A DNA stretch of 64,000 nt from Bordetella parapertussis (GCA_945866125.1 CAMBFZ010000013.1:1-64000); one strand, 5' to 3'; positions 32,436-41,781 are shown, numbered from the stretch's first letter. Numbers and translations: made by a program. The notes: a model not told the origin generated them from the sequence alone.

Positions 32436-32663
32436 ATGAACAACGATAAAATTGTATTGGATCTAGAGGAACAGCTTCTCAATGACGATGATGGGGTGTT
32501 ATTTGATAATCTAATGACGCGCCTTGGAGAAATAAAAACCCGTCTCAACGCGGAAAGCAAAAAAATGCAAAACAAAGAAACCTTCAAGAAAATTGAAGCT
32601 GCGGAGCAGTCAGTACAAGCTGCCCTAATGATTATGATTCTTTTTAAATCCAGCCGTCCATAA
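32436..32663 (+). CDS. Small helical protein, putative SctE/YscE-like needle co-chaperone
   Basis: The 75-residue, charged, mainly helical protein starts three bases after the sctD stop, and the AAGGTGAG at the sctD end serves as its ribosome site. Its size and its place between sctD and the needle gene match YscE, which with YscG keeps the needle subunit unpolymerised. The sequence itself gives no certain family match, so the name rests on gene order. Confidence 0.55.
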   Translation: MNNDKIVLDLEEQLLNDDDGVLFDNLMTRLGEIKTRLNAESKKMQNKETFKKIEAAEQSVQAALMIMILFKSSRP

Positions 32664-32718
32664 AGCACGCAGATTGCTATACATTTTTTAACGGCAGCTA
32701 AAAATAAGCGAGGACATC

Positions 32719-32961
32719 ATGGCAATCACAAAGCCAACTATCAACGAAATCTCTGCCAGCATTGAGCCTCAGATGACCGCTGCAGAGACAGCGCTAACAG
32801 AACAACTCAATGCGATCCCAAGTGGCGGCGAGGTGACGACAACCCAATTGTTAAGGCTGCAAACGGCCATTGCAAAGTACACAATCACCGCTTCGGTATT
32901 TAGTGCGATTATTAAAGAGCTATCCGATTCACTGAAATCTATTGCCAACAAAATCAGCTAA
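32719..32961 (+). CDS. sctF: Type III secretion needle subunit, SctF-like
   Basis: The 80-residue helical protein resembles needle subunits (YscF, SsaG, EscF) in size and in its C-terminal half, LLRLQTAIAKYTITASVFS followed by IIKELSDSLKSIANKIS, which has the pattern of the conserved C-terminal helix. A helix break with Pro-Ser-Gly-Gly near residue 50 matches the needle-subunit turn. GCGAGGA before the ATG is a good ribosome site. An inner-rod protein (SctI) is the alternative, but the order D-E-F favours the needle. It ends 11 bases before the convergent hom gene. Confidence 0.65.
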   Translation: MAITKPTINEISASIEPQMTAAETALTEQLNAIPSGGEVTTTQLLRLQTAIAKYTITASVFSAIIKELSDSLKSIANKIS

Positions 32962-32972
32962 TCGAACTACGC

Positions 32973-34283
32973 TCAGCTCAGGTGCTCAAGCCGCAAGCGT
33001 ATTATTTTTCCAGAGACTGTCGATAGATTTTCAATCGACGCCATCGCTGCATTAACATTTTTTTCTTGCGTCTGATGGGTCAAAATAATGATGTCTGTCT
33101 GGGCCTCTTCTTCGGCCGGTTCCTTTTGTAGCATTGCATCAACCGAGATTGATGCGTCGGCCAAAATGCGGGTAATGTCGGCCAAGACACCGAGCTTATC
33201 TGCTACGCAAATGCGCAGGTAGTAGCTGGTCGCAATTTCGGCCATAGGCAAAATTGGTGTATGCGCAACTGCATCGGACTGAAATGCCAAGTAAGGGACC
33301 CGGTGCGCTGGGTCGGCCAAGGCAAGGCGCGTGATGTCGACTAAGTCTGCAATGACGGCGGACGCAGTTGGCTCTGCACCCGCTCCTTTTCCGTAATACA
33401 GCGTTGCACCGACCGCATCGCCCTTGACCAAAACGGCATTCATCGCGCCCTCAACGTTGGCGATGAGACGGTTTATAGGAATCAAGGTTGGGTGGACGCG
33501 TAGCTCGATGCCATTATCTGCGCGGCGAGTAATCCCTAATAGTTTAATTCGGTAGCCCAGTTGTTCGGCATAACGAATATCAATTGCCTGCAAGCCTGTA
33601 ATGCCTTCTACGTAGGCTTTTTCAAACTGCACCGGGGTGCCAAACGCAATTGCAGACATAATGCTGATTTTATGCGCAGCATCGACGCCCTCAATATCAA
33701 AAGTCGGATCTGCCTCGGCGTAGCCAAGCCTTTGCGCTTCTTTAAGGACCACATCGAAATCTAGTCCTTTATCCCGCATCTCTGAGAGAATAAAGTTGGT
33801 GGTGCCGTTGATGATGCCGGCCACCCATTCGATACGGTTGGCAGTGAGGCCTTCGCGCAAGGCCTTGATAATAGGAATACCGCCTGCCACCGCTGCTTCA
33901 AAGGCTACCATCACGCCTTTGTCTTGCGCTGCCTTGAATATTTCAGTGCCGTGCAACGCTAATAGCGCCTTGTTCGCAGTAACAACGTGCTTACCATTGG
34001 CAATGGCCTTCATTACTAAATCACGCGCTATACCGTAGCCACCAATGAGTTCGATGACAATGTCGATATCGGGATGATTAACCACTAAATTACCGTCGCT
34101 GACAATGTCCACACCGGGACCTGCAATTTTCGCAGCACGCGCGGTATCCAGGTCTGCCACCATCACAATGTCAATGCTGCAGCCGGCACGGCGACGAATC
34201 TCGTCCTGATTGCGCTTTAATACAGCAAATGTCCCGGCGCCAACCGTACCGATGCCCAGCAAGCCTACTTTGATTGATTTCAT
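32973..34283 (-). CDS. hom: Homoserine dehydrogenase
   Basis: This enzyme reduces aspartate semialdehyde to homoserine, the branch point to threonine and methionine. The 436-residue product has the nucleotide-binding start KVGLLGIGTVGAGTFAVL, the substrate-site segments GIINGTTNFILSEM and LGYAEADPTFDIEGVDAAHK near 160-200, and a C-terminal ACT domain (YYLRICVADKLGVLADITRI) for threonine feedback. It follows alaA by 35 bases on the same strand. Downstream, where thrC would be expected, lies the convergent secretion block. Confidence 0.97.
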   Translation of the reverse strand: MKSIKVGLLGIGTVGAGTFAVLKRNQDEIRRRAGCSIDIVMVADLDTARAAKIAGPGVDIVSDGNLVVNHPDIDIVIELIGGYGIARDLVMKAIANGKHVVTANKALLALHGTEIFKAAQDKGVMVAFEAAVAGGIPIIKALREGLTANRIEWVAGIINGTTNFILSEMRDKGLDFDVVLKEAQRLGYAEADPTFDIEGVDAAHKISIMSAIAFGTPVQFEKAYVEGITGLQAIDIRYAEQLGYRIKLLGITRRADNGIELRVHPTLIPINRLIANVEGAMNAVLVKGDAVGATLYYGKGAGAEPTASAVIADLVDITRLALADPAHRVPYLAFQSDAVAHTPILPMAEIATSYYLRICVADKLGVLADITRILADASISVDAMLQKEPAEEEAQTDIIILTHQTQEKNVNAAMASIENLSTVSGKIIRLRLEHLS

Positions 34284-34318
34284 AAATGTGATGTCAGTAA
34301 CAGCAATAAACAGTGGAA

Positions 34319-35548
34319 TTAAGCGCGCCCATGCTGACGACGATATCCCTGAAGGAAGTGAGCAATACGCCCTATTGCCTCCGTGAGATCATCGGTATTG
34401 GGAAGAAAAACAACCCGGAAATGATCGGTAGTCGGACAATTAAAACCCGTGCCTTGTACGATCAGCACGCGTTCTGCCGCCAGCAATTCATAAGCAAACT
34501 GCTGATCGTCTTCGATTGGATACATGCTGGGGTCGAGCCGGGGAAACATATATAACGCCGATTTTGGCTTGACGCAGGTCACACCCGGAATCTCAGTAAG
34601 CAGACGATGCGCGAGGTCGCGTTGACGCAGTAATCGCCCCCCTTTTCCAACCAGATCATTGATGCTTTGATAGCCACCCAGCGCGGTCTGAATCGCATAC
34701 TGCCCAGGGGCATTGGCGCATAGCCGCATCGAGGCCAACATATTGAGGCCTTCGATGTAGTCTTTAGCGTGTTTTTTCTCGCCCGAAACAATCATCCACC
34801 CAGCACGATAACCGCAGGAACGGTAATTTTTAGATAATCCGTTAAAGGTGATAAACAAGACATCGTCTGCCAATGAGGCTAACGAGGTATGCGTTTCGCC
34901 ATCGTACAAAACTTTATCGTAAATCTCATCTGCGAAGACAATGAGCTGATGCTGGCGCGCAAGCTCAACAATCTGTTCAAGCAACGCCGTCGGATACAGC
35001 GCACCAGTTGGGTTATTCGGATTAATGACAACAATGGCGCGTGTATTTGAATTAATTTTTTTCCGAATATCATCAATATCTGGCATCCAGTCGGCCTGCT
35101 CGTCGCAGACGTAATGTACCGGCGTGCCGCCCGATAAGCTGACTGCCGCCGTCCAAAGCGGATAATCCGGCGCCGGCACAAGGACTTCATCGCCGTTATT
35201 GAGCAAGGCATTCATGCTCATGACAATCAATTCTGAGGCGCCATTGCCCAGATAAATATCATCAATCGTGACGCCGTCAATTTTCTTTTCCTGCGCGTAG
35301 TGCATGATGGCCTTGCGCGGCGCGAACATCCCTTTTGAGTCGGTATAGCCCGAGGCATTGGACATATTACGGATCATGTCTTGCACAATCTCGTCAGGTG
35401 CATCAAACCCGAATACGGCAAGGTTACCAATATTAAGCTTGATAATCTTATGGCCCTCTTCTTCCATTTGACGGGCTTTTTCCAGCACCGGCCCCCGGAT
35501 GTCATAGCAGACATCGGCCAGCTTTTTTGATTTGTGGATCGCTCTCAC
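34319..35548 (-). CDS. alaA: Glutamate-pyruvate aminotransferase AlaA
   Basis: The 409-residue class I aminotransferase closely resembles E. coli AlaA, which makes alanine from pyruvate and glutamate. Shared segments include LADVCYDIRGPVLEKA, FGFDAPDEI, VLVPAPDYPLWTAAVSLSGG, VVINPNNPTGALYP, IVFADEIYDKVLYD and FNGLSKNYRSCGYRAGW, which carries the PLP lysine. One oddity is GNLAVFGF where the family usually has GNPAPFGF, two prolines replaced near the substrate pocket. In Burkholderiales it commonly precedes hom and thrC. Confidence 0.93.
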   Translation of the reverse strand: MRAIHKSKKLADVCYDIRGPVLEKARQMEEEGHKIIKLNIGNLAVFGFDAPDEIVQDMIRNMSNASGYTDSKGMFAPRKAIMHYAQEKKIDGVTIDDIYLGNGASELIVMSMNALLNNGDEVLVPAPDYPLWTAAVSLSGGTPVHYVCDEQADWMPDIDDIRKKINSNTRAIVVINPNNPTGALYPTALLEQIVELARQHQLIVFADEIYDKVLYDGETHTSLASLADDVLFITFNGLSKNYRSCGYRAGWMIVSGEKKHAKDYIEGLNMLASMRLCANAPGQYAIQTALGGYQSINDLVGKGGRLLRQRDLAHRLLTEIPGVTCVKPKSALYMFPRLDPSMYPIEDDQQFAYELLAAERVLIVQGTGFNCPTTDHFRVVFLPNTDDLTEAIGRIAHFLQGYRRQHGRA

Positions 35549-35689
35549 GGATTCATCTCACTCTTAGTGATAGGGCTACGGCGGCTTCGTGTTGCGCCGC
35601 GAAAAAACAATCATTTTGCCCCAAAATGGCCTGTTCCATCAATGGCTATGCCAGCTTAGGCCCAAGATCGCGCTACAATTTGCCAAATT

Positions 35690-36058
35690 ATGAAGCTACA
35701 CGCCACGCCCACCCAGCAATATCAGACCGTCACCGGCTACGGTGACGACTGGATAGAGATCAATGCGATCCGGCATACCAGCAGCCTGATCGTGTTACCC
35801 GAAGTTGCGCCTGTTGTTTGGCCAGTCCACACCTTTGATGCGCTGTCGGAAAACGATTTCGCACAAATTGCGGCCACGGCGCCTGATGTCGTGATCCTCG
35901 GTACGGGAGTCCGCCAGCACTTTATTCATCCGCGACTCATCGCCGATCTGACTGCCCGCCGAATTGGTGTTGAAAGCATGGACAATGCCGCTGCCTGCCG
36001 CACGTACAATATTCTTATGGCCGAGGGGCGCAGGGTTGCACTGGCATTGATTTTGTAG
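35690..36058 (+). CDS. Mth938-like domain protein
   Basis: The 122-residue product belongs to the Mth938/DUF498 family, related to the mitochondrial complex I assembly factor NDUFAF3. Typical segments are DVVILGTGVRQHFIHP and RRIGVESMDNAAACRTYNILMAEGRRVALALI. The biochemical role is unknown. It is divergent from alaA across about 140 bases and is followed by the peroxiredoxin gene on the same strand. Confidence 0.88.
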   Translation: MKLHATPTQQYQTVTGYGDDWIEINAIRHTSSLIVLPEVAPVVWPVHTFDALSENDFAQIAATAPDVVILGTGVRQHFIHPRLIADLTARRIGVESMDNAAACRTYNILMAEGRRVALALIL

Positions 36059-36228
36059 TCACCGGTCTATTTTTGATGTCCAATATCCCTGAATCAATAG
36101 GGTTTATGTCCCGGCAAACAGCAGTATGGAGTACATTCCGGCAGGTCTTGTGACCGCAACTGCTGGCCACCCGATCAAGGCGTCAAGTACACCCTTACAA
36201 ACTGACGAAAATAAACAAGGAGACCAAC

Positions 36229-36705
36229 GTGGCAGATCGCCCGTCCATTTTGAACATGAGCGTCCCGGATTTTTCCGCAGGAATGACTGGACCAGATTCA
36301 TTTTCGTTATCTCAGTATCGCGGCAAAAAGCTCGTGCTTTTTTTCTACCCGAAAGACAATACGCCGGGCTGCACGACAGAAAATATGCAGTTCCGTGACC
36401 TTTATCCCAAATTCAAGGCTGCCAATACTGAAATTTTTGGTATCAGCCGCGATAGTCTGCGTTCGCATGAGGGATTCAAATCCAAGCTTGCACTGCCCTT
36501 CGAGCTCATTGCCGATACCGATGAGACTGTATGCAAACTATTCGATGTCATGGTGATGAAATCTATGTACGGTAAAACCGTGCGTGGCGTTGAACGGTCG
36601 ACCTTTGTGATTGACGCCAAAGGCACATTAGTGAAAGAATGGCGCGGTGTGAAGGTTGCCGGCCACGTCAATGACGTGCTGGAATTCGTAGAGGGTCTTG
36701 CTTAA
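36229..36705 (+). CDS. bcp: Thioredoxin-dependent peroxiredoxin (BCP type)
   Basis: The 158-residue product reduces peroxides using a peroxidatic cysteine and electrons from thioredoxin. The FFYPKDNTPGCTTENMQFRD block near residue 37 holds the active Cys in PGCT; the Cys five residues further, present in E. coli BCP, is replaced by Met, and another Cys occurs in ETVCKLFDV near residue 101. AAGGAGACCAACGTGG lies before the frame; translation may start at the GTG at 36229. A strong terminator hairpin follows. Confidence 0.92.
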   Translation: MADRPSILNMSVPDFSAGMTGPDSFSLSQYRGKKLVLFFYPKDNTPGCTTENMQFRDLYPKFKAANTEIFGISRDSLRSHEGFKSKLALPFELIADTDETVCKLFDVMVMKSMYGKTVRGVERSTFVIDAKGTLVKEWRGVKVAGHVNDVLEFVEGLA

Positions 36706-36744
36706 TACTGCGTAACCCATTGAATTCAAAAAATAAATATCAAC

Positions 36745-36800
36745 AAAGGCTGTTTAGGAAAAAGGCGATGGCCCTTTTGCTTAAACAGCCTTTTCAGTTT
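36745..36800 (+). terminator. Terminator after the peroxiredoxin gene
   Basis: AAAGGCTGTTTA (36745-36756) pairs with TAAACAGCCTTT (36782-36793), with an inner AAAAGG/CCTTTT-type stem and a short loop, followed by TTCAGTTTT. It separates the peroxiredoxin gene from phoH. Confidence 0.75.
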
Positions 36801-36861
36801 TATCCCTTCGTTTTCTTGTCTCTTTGTATTTACCGTTTTAACTTCTTTGTTCGAGGATCTG

Positions 36862-38511
36862 ATGCCCTTGCCAAAAATGCCGACCAAACCGGCAGCGTTA
36901 CTCTCCCCAGTTGATTATCCAAAGGCAGACAAAAGCAAAGCGATCAAACCAGCGATTAGCCTCGTAGAACCGATACAAAAAAACATCGCGCCAGCGCCGC
37001 TTGCCCGCGCGAGGCAGGAGCCTGCAAGCCCTAAACCGACAGGACGTCGGGTGCGCGTCGACACACATGTCAAATCACCCGCGAGCAAAGCGGCAGACAA
37101 ACGGGGCATCACCAAGCTATTCGTGCTCGATACCAATGTACTGATGCACGACCCCAGTTCTTTGTTCCGCTTTGCCGAGCACGATGTCTATCTGCCGATG
37201 ATTACCCTCGAAGAGCTCGACAACCATAAGAAAGGCATGTCCGAGGTTGCACGCAACGCCCGACAAGTATCGCGTTCGCTTGACGCGCTCGTCGCTGATA
37301 TCTCCGAAGATGCGATCGATCATGGCATCCCTCTAGCCAAGCTTGGAAACAAAGATGCTGCCGGAAGGCTTTATTTTCAAACCAAGCTGACCAACTTCAG
37401 CCTGCCCGTGGGTCTGCCTGAGGGCAAAGCTGACAATCAGATTTTGGGCGTCGTAAGGGCGCTGCAGGCGCAGCACCCGGAGCGTCCGGTAGTACTTGTA
37501 TCCAAAGACATCAACATGCGTATCAAGGCGCGTGCGCTGGGTCTGCCTGCTGAGGAATATTTCAACGATCACGTTCTGGAAGATACCGACCTGCTCTACT
37601 CCGGCATCCTCGCGCTGCCGGACGACTTCTGGAACAAGCACGGCAAAGGGATGGAATCCTGGCAGGAAAATCGACATGGCAGTGGCACCACCTTTTACCG
37701 GGTCACAGGCCCGCTTGTGCCCTCGATGCTGATTAACCAATTCGTCTACATGGAGCCTAAAAACGGTGAGGCTTCGTTCTATGGTCAGGTCACCCAAATC
37801 AATGGCAAAACCGCCGTCATTCGCACGCTCCGGGATTATGCGCACAACAAGCATAATATTTGGGGGGTGACCTCGCGCAACCGCGAACAAAATTTCGCGC
37901 TCAATCTGCTAATGGATCCTGATTGTGATTTCGTTACCCTGCTCGGCCAGGCCGGTACCGGCAAGACCTTGCTAGCGCTCGCAGCGGGACTGACCCAAGT
38001 ACTCGAAACCAAGCTCTACAACGAAATCATTGTCACCCGCGTGACGGTTCCGGTCGGAGAAGACATTGGTTTTCTGCCAGGTACCGAAGAGGAGAAAATG
38101 TCACCCTGGATGGGTGCATTTGATGACAACCTGGAAGTCCTCAACAAATCCGATTCCGACGCTGGCGAATGGGGACGCGCCGCTACCCAAGAGCTGATCC
38201 GCTCGCGCATCAAAATCAAATCACTCAACTTTATGCGGGGTCGCACTTTCGTTAACAAATATCTCATCATCGACGAAGCGCAAAATTTAACACCTAAACA
38301 AATCAAGACCCTCGTCACCCGCGCCGGTCCTGGTACCAAGATTATCTGTCTGGGTAACATCGCCCAAATTGATACGCCCTACCTAACCGAAGGCTCCAGC
38401 GGTTTGACCTACGTGGTCGATCGATTCAAGGGTTGGTCTCATAGCGGACACGTCACACTAGCGCGTGGTGAGCGCTCCCGGCTGGCGGACCATGCGAGCG
38501 AAGTGCTGTAA
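36862..38511 (+). CDS. phoH: PhoH-family PIN-ATPase protein
   Basis: The 549-residue protein joins an N-terminal PIN nuclease domain (LFVLDTNVLMHDP near residue 90 and LVSKDINMRIKARALG) to a C-terminal PhoH-type ATPase (LLGQAGTGKTLLALAAGL near residue 361 and YLIIDEAQNLTP). PhoH2-type proteins combine RNA unwinding and cleavage. The first 80 residues are a basic, Pro-rich extension. The ATG at 36862 is chosen because GAGGA lies just upstream; the frame opens at a TTG five codons earlier. Confidence 0.93.
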   Translation: MPLPKMPTKPAALLSPVDYPKADKSKAIKPAISLVEPIQKNIAPAPLARARQEPASPKPTGRRVRVDTHVKSPASKAADKRGITKLFVLDTNVLMHDPSSLFRFAEHDVYLPMITLEELDNHKKGMSEVARNARQVSRSLDALVADISEDAIDHGIPLAKLGNKDAAGRLYFQTKLTNFSLPVGLPEGKADNQILGVVRALQAQHPERPVVLVSKDINMRIKARALGLPAEEYFNDHVLEDTDLLYSGILALPDDFWNKHGKGMESWQENRHGSGTTFYRVTGPLVPSMLINQFVYMEPKNGEASFYGQVTQINGKTAVIRTLRDYAHNKHNIWGVTSRNREQNFALNLLMDPDCDFVTLLGQAGTGKTLLALAAGLTQVLETKLYNEIIVTRVTVPVGEDIGFLPGTEEEKMSPWMGAFDDNLEVLNKSDSDAGEWGRAATQELIRSRIKIKSLNFMRGRTFVNKYLIIDEAQNLTPKQIKTLVTRAGPGTKIICLGNIAQIDTPYLTEGSSGLTYVVDRFKGWSHSGHVTLARGERSRLADHASEVL

Positions 38512-38531
38512 AAATTGTCGCAATAAAATAA

Positions 38532-38560
38532 AAAACCTGCCAGTGACGGCAGGTTTTTTT
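38532..38560. terminator. Bidirectional terminator between phoH and pit
   Basis: AAAACCTGCC pairs with GGCAGGTTTT around a 6-base loop, with a T-run on the plus side and a run of As before it that gives a T-run on the minus side. It can end both phoH and the convergent pit transcript. Confidence 0.9.
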
Positions 38561-38576
38561 ATTGGAGTAGGCAGAC

Positions 38577-39584
38577 TTAAAAAATTTGTGTGCCGATCCA
38601 CCAAGCGATGGCAGAAATAAAAGCAGAAGCAGGTATCGTAAAAACCCAAGCCCAGAGAATATTACCTGCTACCCCCCAGCGTACCGCCGAAATTTTTCGC
38701 GAAGAGCCCACACCCACAATAGCGCCTGTAATCGTATGGGTTGTTGACACCGGAATACCGAGCCCGGTCGCAAGAAACAACGTGATCGCTCCACCAGTCT
38801 CGGCGCAAAATCCACCGACCGGTTTGAGTTTGGTAATTTTCTGGCCCATGGTCTTGACGATACGCCAGCCACCAAACAACGTACCCATGCTGATAGCTAC
38901 GTAACAACTGATAATGACCCAAAGCGGTAACGGATCGCCTGCGGCGCTGAAGCCCGAAGCAATCAGCAGCATCCAGATAATGCCCATCGTTTTTTGCGCG
39001 TCATTACCGCCATGTCCCAAGCTGTACATCGACGCCGACACCAGCTGCAAACGGCGAAACCATTTGTCAATCCTTAAGGGCGTACTTCGAACAAACAACC
39101 AGGACACCAGCAGCATCATGAGTGAGCCGAATAGCAAACCCAGCAAAGGTGACAGCACAATAAAACTGAGTGTCTTGATCAAGCCCGAAGCAATCAGTGA
39201 GCCGGTTCCTGCCTTGGCCACCGCTGCACCCACCAGCCCACCAATCAACGCATGCGACGATGAAGACGGTATCCCGTAATACCAAGTCAATAAATTCCAA
39301 GCAATCGCGCCCACCAGCGCGCCGAACACCACATAGTGGTCAACAACACTCGGATCAATTGTGCCCTTGCCTACGGTAGTAGCAACCTTTAATTGAAAAA
39401 CCAGCACCGCAATAAAATTAAATAGGGCGGCCATCATCACAGCCTGCTGAGGCTTGAGCACGCCGGTCGATACCACCGTCGCAATCGCATTCGCGGCATC
39501 GTGAAAGCCGTTCATAAAATCGAACATTAATGCCAGCAAAATCAAAAAACCCAGCAGGTAAATACTGATATGTAGAGTTTGCAT
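38577..39584 (-). CDS. pit: Low-affinity inorganic phosphate transporter Pit
   Basis: The 335-residue membrane protein has about ten hydrophobic segments and the PiT-family signatures MNGFHDAANAIATVVSTGVL near residue 24, SSSHALIGGLVGAAV near 109, and PVSTTHTITGAIVGVG near 285. It takes up phosphate, probably with a cation gradient. It follows the PhoU-like gene by 33 bases on the same strand, a standard pair. Confidence 0.95.
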   Translation of the reverse strand: MQTLHISIYLLGFLILLALMFDFMNGFHDAANAIATVVSTGVLKPQQAVMMAALFNFIAVLVFQLKVATTVGKGTIDPSVVDHYVVFGALVGAIAWNLLTWYYGIPSSSSHALIGGLVGAAVAKAGTGSLIASGLIKTLSFIVLSPLLGLLFGSLMMLLVSWLFVRSTPLRIDKWFRRLQLVSASMYSLGHGGNDAQKTMGIIWMLLIASGFSAAGDPLPLWVIISCYVAISMGTLFGGWRIVKTMGQKITKLKPVGGFCAETGGAITLFLATGLGIPVSTTHTITGAIVGVGSSRKISAVRWGVAGNILWAWVFTIPASAFISAIAWWIGTQIF

Positions 39585-39617
39585 ATTTTTCCGGAATTAT
39601 TCAGTCAACCGCCGGCA

Positions 39618-40244
39618 TCAGGCATTCTCGACAATGATACCTTCGAGGATATTGGCGACATCTTCACAGCGGTCAGTGACCGATTCCAGAATTTCATAAA
39701 TTGCCTTAAGCTTGATGAGGTTACGCACATCTGGCTCTTCCCGAAACAGCTTCGACATCGCCGCGCGCATCACATGATCGGCATCGGATTCAAGACGATC
39801 AATCTCAGCGCACAGCCCAAGGATTTCGCGGGCATTGTCCATGTTATGTAGCAAGCCGACAGCAGCGCGCACCTTTTCACAGCACGACAGACACAACTCG
39901 GCAAGCCGCTTGGCTTCCGGCGTAATCTGCTTAATATCGTAGAGCGACACCGTCTGCCCGGCGTCTTCCATCAGATCGAGGATATCGTCCATACGCGTAA
40001 TAAGCTGGTGAATATCATCGCGATCCAGCGGCGTAATAAACGTTTTGTGCAGCATCTCCAGCGTTGTATGCGTCACTTTATCGGCTTGCTTTTCCAAACT
40101 TTCGATCGCGTGCACACGATTTTCCAGATCATCGAATGTCGTCATCAAGGACACCATTTCTTTGCCACCTTTGACGCACAAATCGGCATGCTGAATAAAA
40201 AGCTCAAAGAACTTTCCTTCGGTCGGCATCAATCGTCCAAACAT
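39618..40244 (-). CDS. DUF47/PhoU-like phosphate transport regulator
   Basis: The 208-residue, helical product is of the DUF47 family (TIGR00153), which works with PiT transporters. It begins MFGRLMPTEGKFFELFIQHA, the usual start of the family, and carries the acidic segments HQLITRMDDILDLMEDAG and ILESVTDRCEDVANILEGI that resemble the metal-binding helices of PhoU. The start at 40244 has AAGGAG upstream; the longer frame runs back into dnaB and is not used. It precedes pit on the same strand. Confidence 0.92.
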   Translation of the reverse strand: MFGRLMPTEGKFFELFIQHADLCVKGGKEMVSLMTTFDDLENRVHAIESLEKQADKVTHTTLEMLHKTFITPLDRDDIHQLITRMDDILDLMEDAGQTVSLYDIKQITPEAKRLAELCLSCCEKVRAAVGLLHNMDNAREILGLCAEIDRLESDADHVMRAAMSKLFREEPDVRNLIKLKAIYEILESVTDRCEDVANILEGIIVENA

Positions 40245-40287
40245 CGTAGTTCTCCTTGCCCCGAACCGGGCGCTGGTCGCATAAAAA

Positions 40288-41673
40288 TTAGTCGCCGATA
40301 TAGGCTGGTGCATTACCCGTATAGTTTTCAAATTTGGTGTACTGACCAATAAAGGTCATGCGCACGCTGCCAATGGGGCCGTTACGCTGCTTGCCGATAA
40401 TAATTTCGGCCATGCCCTTTTCCGGGGAATCCGGGTTGTACACTTCATCGCGATAAATAAACAGAATCACATCGGCGTCTTGCTCAATAGCGCCAGACTC
40501 CCGCAAATCCGACATCACCGGACGCTTGTTAGGGCGCTGCTCAAGCGAGCGGTTTAACTGAGACAAAGCAATCACGGGGCAGTTAAGCTCTTTGGCCAGG
40601 CCTTTCAAATTACGAGAAATTTCCGAGATTTCGGTCGCGCGATTTTCGCCCGCGCTATTGGCCGACATCAGCTGCAAATAGTCGACCACGATCAGGCCGA
40701 GCTTGCCGCAGGTGCGCGCGAGCCGGCGCGAACGCGCACGCAGCTCAATCGAATTCAAGGCCGGCGTTTCATCGATATAAATCTGAGCGTCATTGAGCTT
40801 CTGGATCGCATGCGTCAAACGAGGCCAGTCCTCATCATTCAGGCGACCAGTGCGCAGACGATGTTGGTCGAGGCGACCAACCGAGCCGAGCATACGCATG
40901 GCAAGCTGCGTACCGCCCATTTCCATCGAAAAAATCGCGACCGGCAAGCCACTTTCCACCGCCACATTTTCGCCAATGTTGACCGAGAACGCGGTCTTAC
41001 CCATCGATGGTCGGCCCGCCACAATAATTAAGTCACCAGGCTGAAGCCCCGAGGTCATTCGGTCAAGATCGATAAAGCCAGTAGGCACACCGGTGATATC
41101 GTTTTGATTTTCGCGGTTATAGAGCTCATCAATGCGCTCGACTACTTGCGTGAGCAAAGGCTGAATATCCTGAAAGCCCTGCGTGCCTCGGGAGCCCTCT
41201 TCGGCAATCGCAAAGATTTTTGATTCCGCCTGATCCAGCATCTGCTTAACTTCTTTGCCTTGCGGATTAAAAGCGGCGCCGGAAATTTCATCGGCCACCG
41301 TAATCAATTTGCGCAAAATAGCACGGTCACGCACGATCTCGGCATAGCGACGAATATTAGCGGCCGACGGGGTATTTTGAGCCAGTGAATTCAAGTAAGA
41401 AATACCGCCGACGTCGTCCGCCTTACCGCCCGACGTCAGCGATTCAAAGACCGTAATCACATCAGCCGGTTTGGCGTTGCTGATGAGTTTGACGATATGC
41501 TGAAATATCAGTCTGTGATCAAAACGATAAAAATCGTCGGGATTAACAAAGTCTGCAATCCTGTCCCAAGCCGCATTATCGAGCAGCAGGCCACCTAATA
41601 CAGACTGCTCAGCCTCGATGGAATGCGGGGGCACGCGGAGCGAGTCAACTTGCGGATCAGCACGATTGTTCAT
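40288..41673 (-). CDS. dnaB: Replicative DNA helicase DnaB
   Basis: DnaB is the hexameric helicase that opens the replication fork. The 461-residue product has the N-terminal primase-binding domain (LRVPPHSIEAEQSVLGGLLL) and the RecA-like motor with Walker A AGRPSMGKTAFSVNIGE near residue 211, then VVDYLQLMS and the C-terminal QRNGPIGSV segment. Starts at 41682 or 41673 are both possible. An exact TATAAT at 41691-41696 on the coding strand suggests a promoter with a very short leader. It lies downstream of the rplI terminator. Confidence 0.96.
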   Translation of the reverse strand: MNNRADPQVDSLRVPPHSIEAEQSVLGGLLLDNAAWDRIADFVNPDDFYRFDHRLIFQHIVKLISNAKPADVITVFESLTSGGKADDVGGISYLNSLAQNTPSAANIRRYAEIVRDRAILRKLITVADEISGAAFNPQGKEVKQMLDQAESKIFAIAEEGSRGTQGFQDIQPLLTQVVERIDELYNRENQNDITGVPTGFIDLDRMTSGLQPGDLIIVAGRPSMGKTAFSVNIGENVAVESGLPVAIFSMEMGGTQLAMRMLGSVGRLDQHRLRTGRLNDEDWPRLTHAIQKLNDAQIYIDETPALNSIELRARSRRLARTCGKLGLIVVDYLQLMSANSAGENRATEISEISRNLKGLAKELNCPVIALSQLNRSLEQRPNKRPVMSDLRESGAIEQDADVILFIYRDEVYNPDSPEKGMAEIIIGKQRNGPIGSVRMTFIGQYTKFENYTGNAPAYIGD

Positions 41674-41781
41674 GGCGCGCATTATACCTGTTACCCAATG
41701 GCATAAGCCCATCTGTGCATAGGCAAAATCGCCATTTTGACGCTCACGGGAAAGACTGACAGCGGAGACCAGCCAGACAAA

